Shown: positions 8,098 through 17,990, numbered from the stretch's first letter. The stretch is 64,000 nucleotides of DNA from Candidatus Brocadia sp. (GCA_013360945.1 JABWAQ010000005.1:1-64000); one strand, 5' to 3'. Numbers and translations: made by a program. Notes: generated by a model not told the origin, from the letters alone.

Positions 8098-10476
8098 TTA
8101 AAAACTGCCACCTCCTCCAAAATTAAATGAAAACGCCTGAGTTTCATCCTCGTCTTCTTTTACCACAGGAATACCATAATCAATTGATATAGTAGAACGG
8201 CCGAGAAAAGGAACATTCAGTCTTAATCCAACACCTGTGGATAATCTGAAGTTGTCAAAATTAATGTCACTGGCTGATTCATCAGCCTTTCCACTGTCAA
8301 CAAAAACCGCCATCCGGATAATATCCTTATAGATGGGCACAAGGTATTCTGCATTCATAATCATCAATATGTTACCGCCAATTTGATCACCCGTTTTGCT
8401 GTCAACAGGCGATATACCTCTATACTCAAAACCTCTAATAGAGCCATAACCACCGGCAAAAAATCTTTCAAATATAGGAACTTCTTTCCCAGAGGTTGAT
8501 TCCACAATGCCAAAGGTGCCCCCATAAGCAAGGACATGTTTTCCCCATTTAGGAACTTCAAAGAGGGTATTATATTTTGTTGTTTTAATTTTATATTTTG
8601 TTATATCCACATCCAACCCGGCAAATTCCACCGATGATTCTCCATCGTACCCTTTTGACGGCATATATATATTGTCGGTTCTGGTTATATTTGCAGACAA
8701 CGTAACACCCGCTTTCAAATGGCTACCTTCCACATCGAGCACATCTTGCGGGGTGTCTTCCTTATCATCCCGTCTTTCAATGTCTATAATATCAAACTCC
8801 GGACTCAACCTCACAACAAAATCCCTCTGAATTTCTCTTCCTACAGCAATTCTTGAACCCAGGTCTTGTTGCTGATACTCGCGGTACCATCTCAGGTAAT
8901 TAAAAAAGCTTACTCCCGCACTATAGGGAGAGTCGAATACGGAGGGATTGGTTAGAGATACCAGAATTTCTGTCCTCTCAAACCCTGGGCTAAACCGCAA
9001 TGTTAAAATCTCACCAGCGCCACGAAAGGCGTTACCCTGTAAAAAATCTTCCCAACTTTTTGGCAGATCAGTAATGTCGAAGTTTCTATCTGTATACGAA
9101 ATATCGCCAAAAGCCCCGATGTTTGCTCCATAACCTCCACCAAACCGCAGCATTCCCGTTCTTCCTTCTTTTACCTCTATCAGAATATTTTGCTTCCCAT
9201 GCTCTGAACCTTGCTCGAAATTAATACCAGCTGGCATGCCTGACTCCATGTCAAAATACCCGGTATTGGTTAAACGCCTCTGGCTATCGCGTATCTTTTC
9301 TGTGTCCAGCTTTTCGCCTGGATAAAACGTCAGCTGTCGGCGGATAACGTTATCGCGCGTTTTATCGTTTCCCGTTATTTTGATCTTTTCGATATAATGC
9401 CTATCTTTTTCTTCTATCGCAAAAGAAATATCCACCTTTGTGCCTTCAGCACGAAAGGTATGTTTCTCTTTAACAATGGCTGCAATATAACCTTGCTCTC
9501 CATACGCTAAACGGATCTGGTAAGTATCCTTCTCGACTGCATCTAAAAAGAAAGGACCACCCTCTTTCAATTTCAATTTTTCCTTTAATTCTTCCTCTGT
9601 GAACAGATTTGCTCCGTTTATCTGTAAACTTTCCACGTAATATCTCTCGCCTTCTTTTACATGGATAGTAATATACATCTTCCTGTTGTCATCGCTGTAT
9701 GTTATTTCCCAGCCTGCCTCGACATCCAGCCATCCATTATTCATATAAAATTCTTTTACCTTTTCAATGTCGGACTCAAATTTATTTTTGTCAAACCGGC
9801 CTGGAAAGATAAAGGTGGGAAAATGCTTCTGCCGGGTTTCCATCTGTTTTAGGAGCTTTCTGCGCTTGAAATTTGTATTACCCTTAAACTCTATTTCGGC
9901 GATGCGAATCTTAGGTCCCTCGTCGATGTTGAAAATCACAACCGTTTTCCCGTCTGCTACTTTACTTTCTGCATGTACCTGTATGCGATTAAAGCACTTT
10001 TTTATATAAAATTCTTTGATTTTGTCTTCATCCAGTTTCAAGAGATAAGGTTTTAAATAATCCCCCTGTTTTATCACGATCTGTTTATTCAAGTGCTTGG
10101 CCTTGATCTTCTTATTGCCCTGAAACTGTATCTCGTCAATTACTACCCGTTCAGTTACAACAAATATCAGCTTCAACCCATCTGGCATATCTTCAAACTC
10201 TACCCCGATATTATCAAAGAACCCTAACGACCAGATCGTATCCACATCTTGACTAATTACATGGGGATCATAAAGGTCGCCCTCCTTTGCCCGTATACTG
10301 TTCCTTATGGCAGCTGTACTAATGCGCTGATTTCCTCGGATTTCAATCTTTTTAATGATCCGCGATGCCTTTCCCTGAATTTCGGCACCATGAACCCTTC
10401 CATACCCAAAATACAAGGTTATAACAAGCACTACGAACAAACTCGTTGCCTGCAATAAAACCTTGCGCAATTTCAT
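8098..10476 (-). CDS. bamA: Outer membrane protein assembly factor BamA
   Basis: 792 residues. A signal peptide (about 1-30) is followed by five POTRA repeats (about 40-420; recurrent KIEIRGN, IQFQGNKKI, IEFKGNTNF, LQINGANLF, IKITGNDKT starts) and a C-terminal 16-strand beta-barrel. The barrel carries an FAGGYGSIRGFEYRG segment, matching the conserved G-x-x-S-IRGF turn of BamA/Omp85. It inserts beta-barrel proteins in the outer membrane. It overlaps the dnaB stop by 4 bases. Confidence 0.95.
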   Translation of the reverse strand: MKLRKVLLQATSLFVVLVITLYFGYGRVHGAEIQGKASRIIKKIEIRGNQRISTAAIRNSIRAKEGDLYDPHVISQDVDTIWSLGFFDNIGVEFEDMPDGLKLIFVVTERVVIDEIQFQGNKKIKAKHLNKQIVIKQGDYLKPYLLKLDEDKIKEFYIKKCFNRIQVHAESKVADGKTVVIFNIDEGPKIRIAEIEFKGNTNFKRRKLLKQMETRQKHFPTFIFPGRFDKNKFESDIEKVKEFYMNNGWLDVEAGWEITYSDDNRKMYITIHVKEGERYYVESLQINGANLFTEEELKEKLKLKEGGPFFLDAVEKDTYQIRLAYGEQGYIAAIVKEKHTFRAEGTKVDISFAIEEKDRHYIEKIKITGNDKTRDNVIRRQLTFYPGEKLDTEKIRDSQRRLTNTGYFDMESGMPAGINFEQGSEHGKQNILIEVKEGRTGMLRFGGGYGANIGAFGDISYTDRNFDITDLPKSWEDFLQGNAFRGAGEILTLRFSPGFERTEILVSLTNPSVFDSPYSAGVSFFNYLRWYREYQQQDLGSRIAVGREIQRDFVVRLSPEFDIIDIERRDDKEDTPQDVLDVEGSHLKAGVTLSANITRTDNIYMPSKGYDGESSVEFAGLDVDITKYKIKTTKYNTLFEVPKWGKHVLAYGGTFGIVESTSGKEVPIFERFFAGGYGSIRGFEYRGISPVDSKTGDQIGGNILMIMNAEYLVPIYKDIIRMAVFVDSGKADESASDINFDNFRLSTGVGLRLNVPFLGRSTISIDYGIPVVKEDEDETQAFSFNFGGGGSF

Positions 10477-11807
10477 TTGTTACTCACAGAGGCTAAGCTT
10501 TCAAAACGCATAAACTGTGAAAGAAATGTCAATTTCACTACTCCGGTGGGCCCGTTTCTCTGTTTGGCAATAATAAGCTCCGCAGTATTGTCTTTTTCCA
10601 GGTCGTAATAATTATCCCTGTGCAAGAGGATAATAACATCCGCATCTTGCTCAATTGATCCGGATTCACGCAAGTCTGACATCCTGGGCTTATGTCCCTC
10701 CCTTGTCTCCACAGACCTGTTTAACTGGGATACGGCAATTACCGGTATCGACAGTTCTCTGGCAAGTGATTTTAAACCACGGGAGATTACGGAAATTTCC
10801 TGCTGACGGCTCTCCGAACGCGGGGATTCCATGAGCTGTAAATAGTCTACCGCAACTAACTGAATATCGTACTGGGCTTTCAATCTACGCGCCTTTGCTC
10901 GTAATTCTAATACGGTAAGACCAGGTGTATCGTCTATAAAGATCGGGGCCTCTCCAAGATTGCCCAACCCGGAGGAAAGCTTACTCCACTCTTTATCATC
11001 TAAAAAACCCATCCGTACTTTGTGTGCATCCACCCGCGCATGGGAACAGAGCATATTCTGGGCCACCTGCTGAGCTGACATTTCCAAAGAAAAGATTACA
11101 GACGGTTTCTTATCAACCGTTCCCACGTGCTCTATTATATTGAGTGCAAGACTCGTTTTACCCATGCTTGGCCTTGCTGCGATAATAATGAGCTCAGATG
11201 CCTGTAATCCACAGGTACGGTCATCCAAATCATAAAAGCCGGTTGATAATCCTGTCAGCCTGCTTTGTCTATCATGAAAATTTTCAATACGCTTAAATGT
11301 ATCTTTGAGAAGTTCGTTTAACTTTGTAGATGCGGTATTGAACTTCTTTTGGGTGATATCAAAGATGGCCCTTTCTGAATTATCGAGGAGATACCCGGTA
11401 TCACTGGACACATCAAAGGCTTGTTTTTGTATCGTTGCTGCAACTTCGATCAGATTCCTTTTTATGGCTTTTTCACGTACTATATTCGCATAAAATTCTA
11501 CATTTCCTATTGTGGGGACGGCCTCCTCCAGCTCTATTAAGTATTCGACGCCGCCAACCTTTTCCAGTAATGAACGTCTTTTCAGCTCCTCCCTGAGAAC
11601 TACCAAATCAACCGTTTGCCCCTTATCATAGACTTCTGCTATTGTCTGATATAAATCCTGGTGCGCTGTTTTGTAAAAGCTATTCTTACTCAGTATGGGT
11701 ACAACCAGGCTAATAACCTCGTTATCGAGAAGCATAGCGCCCAAGACACTCATTTCGGCCTCGATGCTGTGAGGTAATGTGCGCTCAAGTATAGACTCAA
11801 CAACCAT
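10473..11807 (-). CDS. dnaB: Replicative DNA helicase DnaB
   Basis: 444 residues. An N-terminal primase-binding helical domain (PHSIEAEMSVLGAMLL) precedes a RecA-like helicase domain with Walker A ARPSMGKTS (about residue 210), a VDYLQLM Walker B segment, SQLNRSVE and an arginine-finger region SGSIEQDADV. It unwinds DNA at the replication fork. It follows rplI by 21 bases, an arrangement (rpsF-ssb-rpsR-rplI-dnaB) common in bacteria. No intein is seen. Confidence 0.97.
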   Translation of the reverse strand: MVVESILERTLPHSIEAEMSVLGAMLLDNEVISLVVPILSKNSFYKTAHQDLYQTIAEVYDKGQTVDLVVLREELKRRSLLEKVGGVEYLIELEEAVPTIGNVEFYANIVREKAIKRNLIEVAATIQKQAFDVSSDTGYLLDNSERAIFDITQKKFNTASTKLNELLKDTFKRIENFHDRQSRLTGLSTGFYDLDDRTCGLQASELIIIAARPSMGKTSLALNIIEHVGTVDKKPSVIFSLEMSAQQVAQNMLCSHARVDAHKVRMGFLDDKEWSKLSSGLGNLGEAPIFIDDTPGLTVLELRAKARRLKAQYDIQLVAVDYLQLMESPRSESRQQEISVISRGLKSLARELSIPVIAVSQLNRSVETREGHKPRMSDLRESGSIEQDADVIILLHRDNYYDLEKDNTAELIIAKQRNGPTGVVKLTFLSQFMRFESLASVSNK

Positions 11808-11828
11808 TATTACTTCCCCAACAGGAAA

Positions 11829-12263
11829 CTAGGCCTTTTCTGGTTGATCCATTTCCTCTTTTATAACCACTACTTTGCACTTCGTTTGCAGTTCCAGATT
11901 CAGCGCAATCGTGACATCAAACTCGCCACAGACTTTTATTGGGCTATCCAGTATTACCGTCTCTTTGTCTACCGGGTATCCTTCTTTTGCCAATGCATCT
12001 GCAATATGAACAGCCGTAACAGAGCCAAAGAGCCTGCCTTCTTCATTTGCCTTTGCACGAATTGTACACGAAGCTGCGGAGATTTTTTCCAATACCCCCT
12101 GCAACCGCTCCATTTCTTCCTTTAACTGCAACTCCATCCGTATCTTTTCTTTTTCTATCAGTTTTAAATTGGCGGGAGAAACGGTCGTTGCCAACCCCTT
12201 CGGCAACAAATAATTTCTTGCGTATCCTTCCCTATCCACGTTTTTCTTCAGCAACAATTCCAT
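11829..12263 (-). CDS. rplI: Ribosomal protein bL9, shortened N-terminal domain
   Basis: 144 residues. The conserved GYARNYLLPKGLA helix-strand starts at residue 13-14, whereas it usually begins near 23-26. The first strand (MELLLKKNV) is joined directly to it, so the LGxxGDxVxVKxG hairpin that normally lies between appears deleted by roughly 10-13 residues. The central helix and the C-terminal domain look complete. An AGGAGG ribosome-binding site supports the ATG at 12263, and no upstream extension resembles the lost hairpin. It binds 23S rRNA near the L1 stalk. Confidence 0.92.
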   Translation of the reverse strand: MELLLKKNVDREGYARNYLLPKGLATTVSPANLKLIEKEKIRMELQLKEEMERLQGVLEKISAASCTIRAKANEEGRLFGSVTAVHIADALAKEGYPVDKETVILDSPIKVCGEFDVTIALNLELQTKCKVVVIKEEMDQPEKA

Positions 12264-12275
12264 GAGTGTTTCCTC

Positions 12276-12497
12276 CTAAAGCACATAGGGAAGCAATGCC
12301 ATAAATCGTGCCCTTTTAATGGAAATCTTCACCGAATGCTGATGGCGTGCACAATTTCCGGAACGCTTTCTCGAAAAAAGTTTTCCCTGTGTTGTTGTAA
12401 GTTTTTGTAAATTTTGCGTGTCTTTGTAATCTACCTCGTCGATTCCCATCCTGCAAAACCGGCATTTACTCGTTTTATTAAACCTTCTTTTGGTCAT
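12276..12497 (-). CDS. rpsR: Ribosomal protein bS18 (zinc-binding type)
   Basis: 73 residues from the ATG at 12497 (MTKRRFNK); an upstream ATG at 12530 would add 11 atypical residues. The KCRFCRMG pair and a later GNCARHQ segment supply Cys/His ligands of the C+ form of bS18. The RxxGNCARHQHSV and IKRARFMALLPY blocks are diagnostic. It lies 12 bases upstream of rplI. Confidence 0.95.
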   Translation of the reverse strand: MTKRRFNKTSKCRFCRMGIDEVDYKDTQNLQKLTTTQGKLFSRKRSGNCARHQHSVKISIKRARFMALLPYVL

Positions 12498-12532
12498 AGC
12501 TCTTATCCTGTCTAAAATTTTACAAAACAATT

Positions 12533-12973
12533 CTAAAATGGTATTTCTTCATTGTTAATATCGAGATTAAGGTCCTCTGGCATTCCCTCCGGCGGTTTAC
12601 CTTCTTTGGATAATGTGCCTGCCCCTTCCGCCGGACGCTTAGCCGTTCCTCCGATGAACTGGAAATTGTCCGCCACAACACGAAGGGTGCTTCGCTTTTG
12701 TCCGTCTTTCGTTTCCCATTGATTGAGCTGCAGACGGCCCTCAATAAAAATTGGGTTTCCCTTGCTGAAATACTCGCCGACAACCTCCGCCCTGCGCCCG
12801 AAGATACTGACATCAACATAACATACATCTTCTTTTTGCTCTCCAGTTTTGGCAGTCCACACCCGATTGATTGCGATTCCAAAACTTGCGACCGCCAACC
12901 CCGCCGGGGTGTATCTCAGCTCAGGGTCTCGAGTGAGATTCCCCATAAGAAACACTTTATTAAGACTCGCCAT
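12533..12973 (-). CDS. ssb: Single-stranded DNA-binding protein
   Basis: 146 residues with one OB fold (MASLNKVFLMGNLTRDPELR start, about residues 1-105) and an acidic tail ending NNEEIPF, the docking tip for partner proteins. Between rpsF and rpsR, the usual bacterial setting. The tail is short and lacks the long Gly-rich linker. Confidence 0.96.
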   Translation of the reverse strand: MASLNKVFLMGNLTRDPELRYTPAGLAVASFGIAINRVWTAKTGEQKEDVCYVDVSIFGRRAEVVGEYFSKGNPIFIEGRLQLNQWETKDGQKRSTLRVVADNFQFIGGTAKRPAEGAGTLSKEGKPPEGMPEDLNLDINNEEIPF

Positions 12974-13067
12974 ACCTTACTCCTATTGAAAAACTTTTGT
13001 AAATATTTTTTATAAGTTGCAGTTTTGGTTTTGCGAACTCATTAATACGGGCAGTGTTTCTGAAATT

Positions 13068-13484
13068 TTATGCCTGATCTGCAATCTTAACAGACACATT
13101 GTTTTCTTCGGTCAACCCCGTACCGGCTACTTCAGGTATTTTGCCGGTGTCCTTTTCCATGGTCCCTTCTACAGCGCCCATCTGAGACAATTCTTCAATC
13201 TTTTCGTCTTTTACAATCAAAGAGCGGACAATATAGTCGGAAAGCTGAAAATCCCTTTTGATCATTGCAATTGCTGTATTTTTAGCGTTGAAATGAATCA
13301 GCAGATACGTTCCACGTTTATGCCCCTTGATCTTATACGCCAATTTTTTTTCACCCCATTTTTCAGTTTTTAGGATTTCAACCCCGTATTTTTGCAGGAT
13401 ATCATGGATGTGTTTGACCACATTATCCCACTCCATGCTGGCATGTGCATTATCAATTAAAAATAACCCTTCATACATCCTCAA
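13068..13484 (-). CDS. rpsF: Ribosomal protein bS6
   Basis: 138 residues. The start RMYEGLFLIDN, the KTEKWGEKKLAYKIKGHKRG strand and the FNAKNTAI and RDFQLSDYIVRSLIVK segments define bS6, which pairs with bS18 on the 30S platform. The C-terminus is extended by about 35 residues, acidic and poorly structured. It is the first gene after the terminator behind pth. Confidence 0.95.
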   Translation of the reverse strand: MRMYEGLFLIDNAHASMEWDNVVKHIHDILQKYGVEILKTEKWGEKKLAYKIKGHKRGTYLLIHFNAKNTAIAMIKRDFQLSDYIVRSLIVKDEKIEELSQMGAVEGTMEKDTGKIPEVAGTGLTEENNVSVKIADQA

Positions 13485-13512
13485 ATTTTTTCCTCCTACC
13501 TTTATTGTTTTA

Positions 13513-13563
13513 CCATAAAAACAAAAACCTTTTATACCTTTTACCGGTACAGGACAAAAGGTT
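13513..13563 (-). terminator. Rho-independent terminator between pth and rpsF
   Basis: On the minus strand an AACCTTTT...AAAAGGTT hairpin (arms 13556-13563 and 13526-13533, with more pairing inside) is followed by a T-rich tract (TTTTTGTTTTT). It lies just behind the pth stop and would divide prs-rplY-pth from the rpsF operon. Confidence 0.75.
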
Positions 13564-13566
13564 CTT

Positions 13567-14121
13567 TTAATTAAACTTATTCATACATGCCTCGATCCCT
13601 TCAAAAATCCAGGCTTTCAAGGCCTGACAGGCTTTTTCGATGGCTTCCAAAACCAGGACATCTTCTTCTTTTGAGAACGCGGAAAGGACATGATCACGTG
13701 GACCTCCTATTGCCGGGCGTCCTATCCCACCACGCAATCGGGAAAAAGCGGTAGAACCCAAACATGCTGCAATGGATTCTAAACCTCGATGTCCGCCACA
13801 TCCACCGCTGCGCCGAATACGTATTTTCCCCACCGGCAGATCCAGATCGTCACATACAATCATGAGATTTTGGAGCGCACATTTATACATATCAACAGCT
13901 TCCCTTACAGCAACCCCGCTCAAATTCATAAATGTTTGCGGTTTTAACAGGATAATTTCTTCCTGTTCCATGGTCTTTTTGCAGAAGAAAGACTGAAATT
14001 TATTTTTGCTACATTCCATTCCGAGTTGTTGTGCAAGACGGTCAATTACCATAAAACCAAAATTATGCCTTGTATTCAAATACTTTTCTCCAGGATTGCC
14101 CATACCAACAATGATCTTCAT
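13567..14121 (-). CDS. pth: Peptidyl-tRNA hydrolase
   Basis: 184 residues. MGNPGEKYLNTRHNFGF holds Asn10 and the catalytic His20, and CDDLDLPVG supplies the catalytic Asp, followed by GGHRGLESI. It frees peptides from peptidyl-tRNA in the cytoplasm. It follows rplY by 14 bases, the prs-ctc-pth order also known from Bacillus. Confidence 0.97.
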   Translation of the reverse strand: MKIIVGMGNPGEKYLNTRHNFGFMVIDRLAQQLGMECSKNKFQSFFCKKTMEQEEIILLKPQTFMNLSGVAVREAVDMYKCALQNLMIVCDDLDLPVGKIRIRRSGGCGGHRGLESIAACLGSTAFSRLRGGIGRPAIGGPRDHVLSAFSKEEDVLVLEAIEKACQALKAWIFEGIEACMNKFN

Positions 14122-14135
14122 CCATGCATACCATA

Positions 14136-14783
14136 TTAACTCTTTTTCTCCGACTCCGCTTCTTCTCCCTCCTTTGGTTTCTTGGCAATAACTTCGGGCT
14201 CGGCCAGCAGTTCCTCTTCAGGCACGGCTTTCTTTTCCACAATCTGGTGTACAGACGCAACAACTGCTTCAGCATCCGATGTATACTGAATACCCTCCAG
14301 CACAGGTAATTCTTTAACGTGAAATGACGTGCCTACGCCTAATTCCGATATATTTACTTTTATCTTTTCCGGTATCGTAGTTGGAAGACATTCTATTTCT
14401 ACATCCTTCATGACATGGGTTAATACGCCGCCTTCCTTTACTCCGATGGATTCCCCAATTAACTCAACCGGCACGCGCAGCTTTACCCTTTCGTCCAAAT
14501 CAATGCGTGAGAAATCCACATGGAGCACACGGTCTGCAAGATTATCATATTGCACTTCCTTTATGAGTGCCGACTCTTTCTTATTATTGTCGAACGTTAA
14601 GCGTATCATCCTTGTCCCGGTATGCAATATACGGATAAATTCATCTTCCTTCAAGCTAAGCATAACATTGTCCTGTTTATGACCGTATAACACAGCTGGT
14701 ATTTTCCCAACCATTCTTAGCTTTTTAACGCCCTTACTGCCCTTCGTTGTTCTTTTTTCCGTTTTTAAATCCAGGATATTCAT
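14136..14783 (-). CDS. rplY: Ribosomal protein bL25, long (Ctc) form
   Basis: 215 residues, a two-domain bL25 (TL5/Ctc type). The N-terminal 5S-rRNA-binding domain includes IPAVLYGH, and the C-terminal beta domain (LRVPVELIGESIGVKEGG) is followed by an acidic, Lys/Glu-rich tail. Cytoplasmic, on the central protuberance of the 50S subunit. Confidence 0.95.
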   Translation of the reverse strand: MNILDLKTEKRTTKGSKGVKKLRMVGKIPAVLYGHKQDNVMLSLKEDEFIRILHTGTRMIRLTFDNNKKESALIKEVQYDNLADRVLHVDFSRIDLDERVKLRVPVELIGESIGVKEGGVLTHVMKDVEIECLPTTIPEKIKVNISELGVGTSFHVKELPVLEGIQYTSDAEAVVASVHQIVEKKAVPEEELLAEPEVIAKKPKEGEEAESEKKS

Positions 14784-14807
14784 CTATCATACTCCAAAAA
14801 TATAAAA

Positions 14808-15779
14808 TCAATAAACAAAGAGAGAACTCACCGACTCGTGGCGGTGAATTCTTATAATCGCATCTCCTAAAAGTCCAGAAATAGACAATACTTTTATTTT
14901 GCTGTTTAAGCCTTTTGCCTTTTCATTAAGAGGTATCGTGTCTGTTACTACAATTTCTTTAATCGGTGCAGCAGATAACTTTTCCATTGCCGCCCCACAG
15001 AATACCGGATGGGTCGCGCCTACATAAATATCTTTTGCACCCTTCTCCTTCAACACTCTTGCGGCCTGAGCAATCGACCCCCCCGTGGCAATCAAGTCAT
15101 CGATCATCACAACGTTTTTATTCGCTACGTCGCCTATCACAAATCCAACCTCGGTCTCATCCGGTCCTACCCTTCGCTTGTCAACAATTGCCATCTTGAC
15201 TTCTAATTTCTTGGAATAATTTCTGGCCAGTTTTATACCTCCGACATCGGGCGTCACCACCACCAAATCTTCCGGCTTTAACCCTTCGAAATATTTTGAA
15301 AGTACCGGGAAAGCCAGTAAATGATCAACCGGAATATCGAAGAATCCCTGAATTTGAGCTGCATGTAAATCGACCGTTAGCACACGGTCGGCACCTGCCT
15401 CGGTGATAAGATTTGCTACTAATTTTGCCGTTATGGGTACGCGACCCTCATCCTTTCTGTCTTTTCTTGCATATCCGTAATATGGCAATACCGCCGTAAT
15501 ACGCGCAGCCGATGCCCTCTTAAGGCAATCGATAAATATCAGGAGTTCCGTCAAATTCTCATTGACAGGAGGACATGTCGGCTGTATCAAAAACACATCG
15601 GCGCCGCGAACATCTTCATTTACTTTCAGGTCAATTTCTCCATCGGGGAAACGACCCACATAAGCATTTCCAAGCTGCATCGACAGGTGTTCGCAAATCT
15701 TCTTTGCCAGAGCAGAATTTGCATTTCCTGAAAAAATCTTTAAATGGTTCATTTCTTCCAGTTTTCTTTTTTTATCCAT
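14808..15779 (-). CDS. prs: Ribose-phosphate pyrophosphokinase
   Basis: 323 residues from the ATG at 15779, or 314 from the ATG at 15752, where the usual KIFSGNANS start falls; the upstream ATG has a better-spaced AAGG. Motifs: CPPVNENLTELLIFIDCLKR, YYGYARKDRK (ATP flexible loop), TVDLHAAQIQGFFDIPVDHL and the PRPP loop VVMIDDLIATGGS. It makes PRPP for nucleotides, His, Trp and NAD. Confidence 0.97.
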   Translation of the reverse strand: MDKKRKLEEMNHLKIFSGNANSALAKKICEHLSMQLGNAYVGRFPDGEIDLKVNEDVRGADVFLIQPTCPPVNENLTELLIFIDCLKRASAARITAVLPYYGYARKDRKDEGRVPITAKLVANLITEAGADRVLTVDLHAAQIQGFFDIPVDHLLAFPVLSKYFEGLKPEDLVVVTPDVGGIKLARNYSKKLEVKMAIVDKRRVGPDETEVGFVIGDVANKNVVMIDDLIATGGSIAQAARVLKEKGAKDIYVGATHPVFCGAAMEKLSAAPIKEIVVTDTIPLNEKAKGLNSKIKVLSISGLLGDAIIRIHRHESVSSLFVY

Positions 15780-16116
15780 GTTGCCTTGTTATCTCTCACA
15801 GAAAAAAGCCCGCCTTTCTCCAACATAAATATGATTCTGGATACCTGTGACATCTCCTGCCTTTATCCCAGACCCAAAATATGCAAAAGGCCCGATACGG
15901 CACCGATGATGAACGATTTTTTCTTTTGGGTCACCAGGGCATCCAAATCTTCCGGAAGGGTTGTTTCCTATACTTTGCGCAGATTTTCGGGATCAGAAAT
16001 CACCTACGGATTTGCTTTTCGGTTGCAAAAATAATTACCGTGGACATTTCCCCTTTTTGTATCATTCAGAAAATACGCATACCGCACGGAACTTCATACC
16101 TTCCCATAAAACACAA
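15780..16116. other. Gap between tRNA-Gln and prs
   Basis: No intact gene is seen. On the minus strand one frame (about 15923 down to the stop at 15789) reads IGPFAYFGSG and NHIYVGE, which faintly recalls a turn of a GlmU-type beta-helix. A plus-strand open frame running through here reads across the tRNA and antisense to ilvD and is not a gene. Confidence 0.4.
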
Positions 16117-16190
16117 TGGCTACCCGGGGAGGACTCGAACCTCCAATGAGAGAACCAAAATCTCTAGTGTTACCATTACACCACCGGGTA
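16117..16190 (-). tRNA. tRNA-Gln (anticodon UUG)
   Basis: On the minus strand a 74-nt cloverleaf is complete: acceptor TACCCGG/CCGGGTA with discriminator G and encoded CCA, D stem GTGT/ACAC, anticodon stem AGAGA/TCTCT around TTTTGGT (anticodon TTG), and T stem GGAGG/CCTCC around TTCGAGT. The U1-A72 pair and G73 suit a bacterial tRNA-Gln. Confidence 0.95.
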
Positions 16191-16242
16191 GCATCCATCA
16201 CAGGAGATTTTATCTGCACGAAAACCCCCTGCATGATTTTTT

Positions 16243-17907
16243 CTATTCCACCGTTAACACCGCCCCTTTATCAGCAGAGCTTACACATTTTGCATATCGG
16301 GCCAGTAAGCCCTGCATTACCTTCGGTTTGGGCGGTGTCCATCTTGCCTTACGCTTTGCGAGTACTTCTTGTGTAATATTTAGGTCTAATCTTCGATTGG
16401 GAATATCGATAATTATTTCATCACCATCCTCTGCCAATGAGATTGGACCGCCAACCATGGCCTCTGGGGACACGTGTCCAATACAAGGTCCTTGAGTACC
16501 ACCGGAAAAACGCCCGTCAGTGATTAGCGCCACAGATTCCTCTAAACCCATACCAACAAGGGCGGCGGTAGGAGACAGCATCTCTCGCATTCCCGGACCA
16601 CCCCGTGGTCCTTCGTATCGTATCACCACGACGGTTCCACCTTTAATCTGGGAACCCATAATCGCCGCCATCGCAGCTTCCTCACCGTCAAACACCTTCG
16701 CCACACCCCGAAACTGCATCATCTTTTCGGATACAGCACTCTGTTTAACTACGGCACCGTCAGGCGACAAACTTCCATACAAAACAGCAATTCCGCCCTC
16801 TTTATGATATGCCATTTCTTTTGCCCGAATAACGTCTTCATCGTGAATTTCAGCCGCCTGTGCAATTTCCTTTATCCTTAAACCGCTAACCGTGGCACAA
16901 TCATTCAAGTCATCGGATAAGCGCTTCATAACCGCAGGAATACCGCCTGCATAGTATAAGTCCTCTAATAAATACTCACCCCCTGGCTGCAAGCTTGTTA
17001 TGTGCGGCGTCCTCGCGCTAATCGTATCGCACAATTTTAAATCGGCTTCCACCCCCGCCTCTTTAGCGATGGCAGGGATATGTAAACACGAATTGGTAGA
17101 GCCGCCGAGCGCCATATCAACGGTAATGGCATTCTCAAACGCCTTTCGTGTCATGATCTTCCTGGCGGTAACGCCTTTTTTCACCAATCCAACTACCTGC
17201 TGCCCGCTCTTATAAGCGATCCGTTCCTTTTCAGAAGAAATCGCCAACGAAGCAGCACACCCCGGCAACGACATTCCTAACGATTCGGTTACGCAGGCCA
17301 TGGTATTTGCAGTATAAAGTCCCTGACATGATCCAGGCCCAGGGCATGCCTCCATTTCAAGGCAAGACAACTCTTTTTCTCCGATCTCCCCTTTGCGCCT
17401 CCTTCCCACTGCCTCAAAGGTATCTTTTACTAAGGAGAGCTTTTGTTTCCCGGAACGACCAGAAACCATTGGGCCTGCCGTCACGACAATCCCTGGAATA
17501 TCCAGTCTTGCAGCCCCCATTAACATGCCCGGAGTGATCTTATCGCAATTTGTCAGCATTACCAACCCATCCAAACAGTGGGCGCTTATCACACACTCGA
17601 TGATATCGGCGATAAGGTCTCTCGATGCAAGGGAATAACGCATACCCGCATGTCCCATCGCAATCCCGTCACAAATGCCTGGAACGCCAAAGATAAAGCT
17701 AACACCACCGCCAGCGTGAATTCCTTTTTCGATGGCCCTTTCAAGCGACCGCATGTGGATATGGCCAGGGATGAGATCGGTAAAGCTGCTCGCAATTCCA
17801 ATGAATGGCTTGCCAAAATCATCTCTGCTTAAGCCCGTTGCATATAAAAGCGCCCGGGCCGGGACTCGTTCAAGTCCTTTAGTAATTGTATCACTACGCA
17901 AATACAT
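16243..17907 (-). CDS. ilvD: Dihydroxy-acid dehydratase
   Basis: 554 residues, the standard length. Fe-S cluster cysteines are in [11 protein letters not shown] and [15 protein letters not shown], and the C-terminal TDGRFSGGT loop is present. It dehydrates dihydroxy acids in valine, leucine and isoleucine synthesis. It is preceded by a clear promoter and lies 52 bases before tRNA-Gln on the same strand. Confidence 0.97.
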   Translation of the reverse strand: MYLRSDTITKGLERVPARALLYATGLSRDDFGKPFIGIASSFTDLIPGHIHMRSLERAIEKGIHAGGGVSFIFGVPGICDGIAMGHAGMRYSLASRDLIADIIECVISAHCLDGLVMLTNCDKITPGMLMGAARLDIPGIVVTAGPMVSGRSGKQKLSLVKDTFEAVGRRRKGEIGEKELSCLEMEACPGPGSCQGLYTANTMACVTESLGMSLPGCAASLAISSEKERIAYKSGQQVVGLVKKGVTARKIMTRKAFENAITVDMALGGSTNSCLHIPAIAKEAGVEADLKLCDTISARTPHITSLQPGGEYLLEDLYYAGGIPAVMKRLSDDLNDCATVSGLRIKEIAQAAEIHDEDVIRAKEMAYHKEGGIAVLYGSLSPDGAVVKQSAVSEKMMQFRGVAKVFDGEEAAMAAIMGSQIKGGTVVVIRYEGPRGGPGMREMLSPTAALVGMGLEESVALITDGRFSGGTQGPCIGHVSPEAMVGGPISLAEDGDEIIIDIPNRRLDLNITQEVLAKRKARWTPPKPKVMQGLLARYAKCVSSADKGAVLTVE

Positions 17908-17962
17908 GTTTGCTTTCTAACAAAATGTAACCTACGATTAACATATAATTTTAAGCCTTTCT

Positions 17963-17990
17963 ATTATAGCGAAAAGCTTTGTATTGTCAA
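17963..17990 (-). promoter_or_regulatory. Sigma-70-type promoter of ilvD
   Basis: On the minus strand a consensus TTGACA (17985-17990) and a consensus TATAAT (17963-17968) are separated by 16 bases. The predicted transcript start is about 50 bases before the ilvD ATG. Confidence 0.8.

Noticed and set aside
16471-16476. CACGTG core as a third parS site
   Set aside because: Its flanks (GACACGTGTC) do not match parS; it lies inside ilvD.
15881-16495. Plus-strand open frame of 204 codons
   Set aside because: It runs across tRNA-Gln and antisense to ilvD; no ribosome-binding site or recognisable domain.
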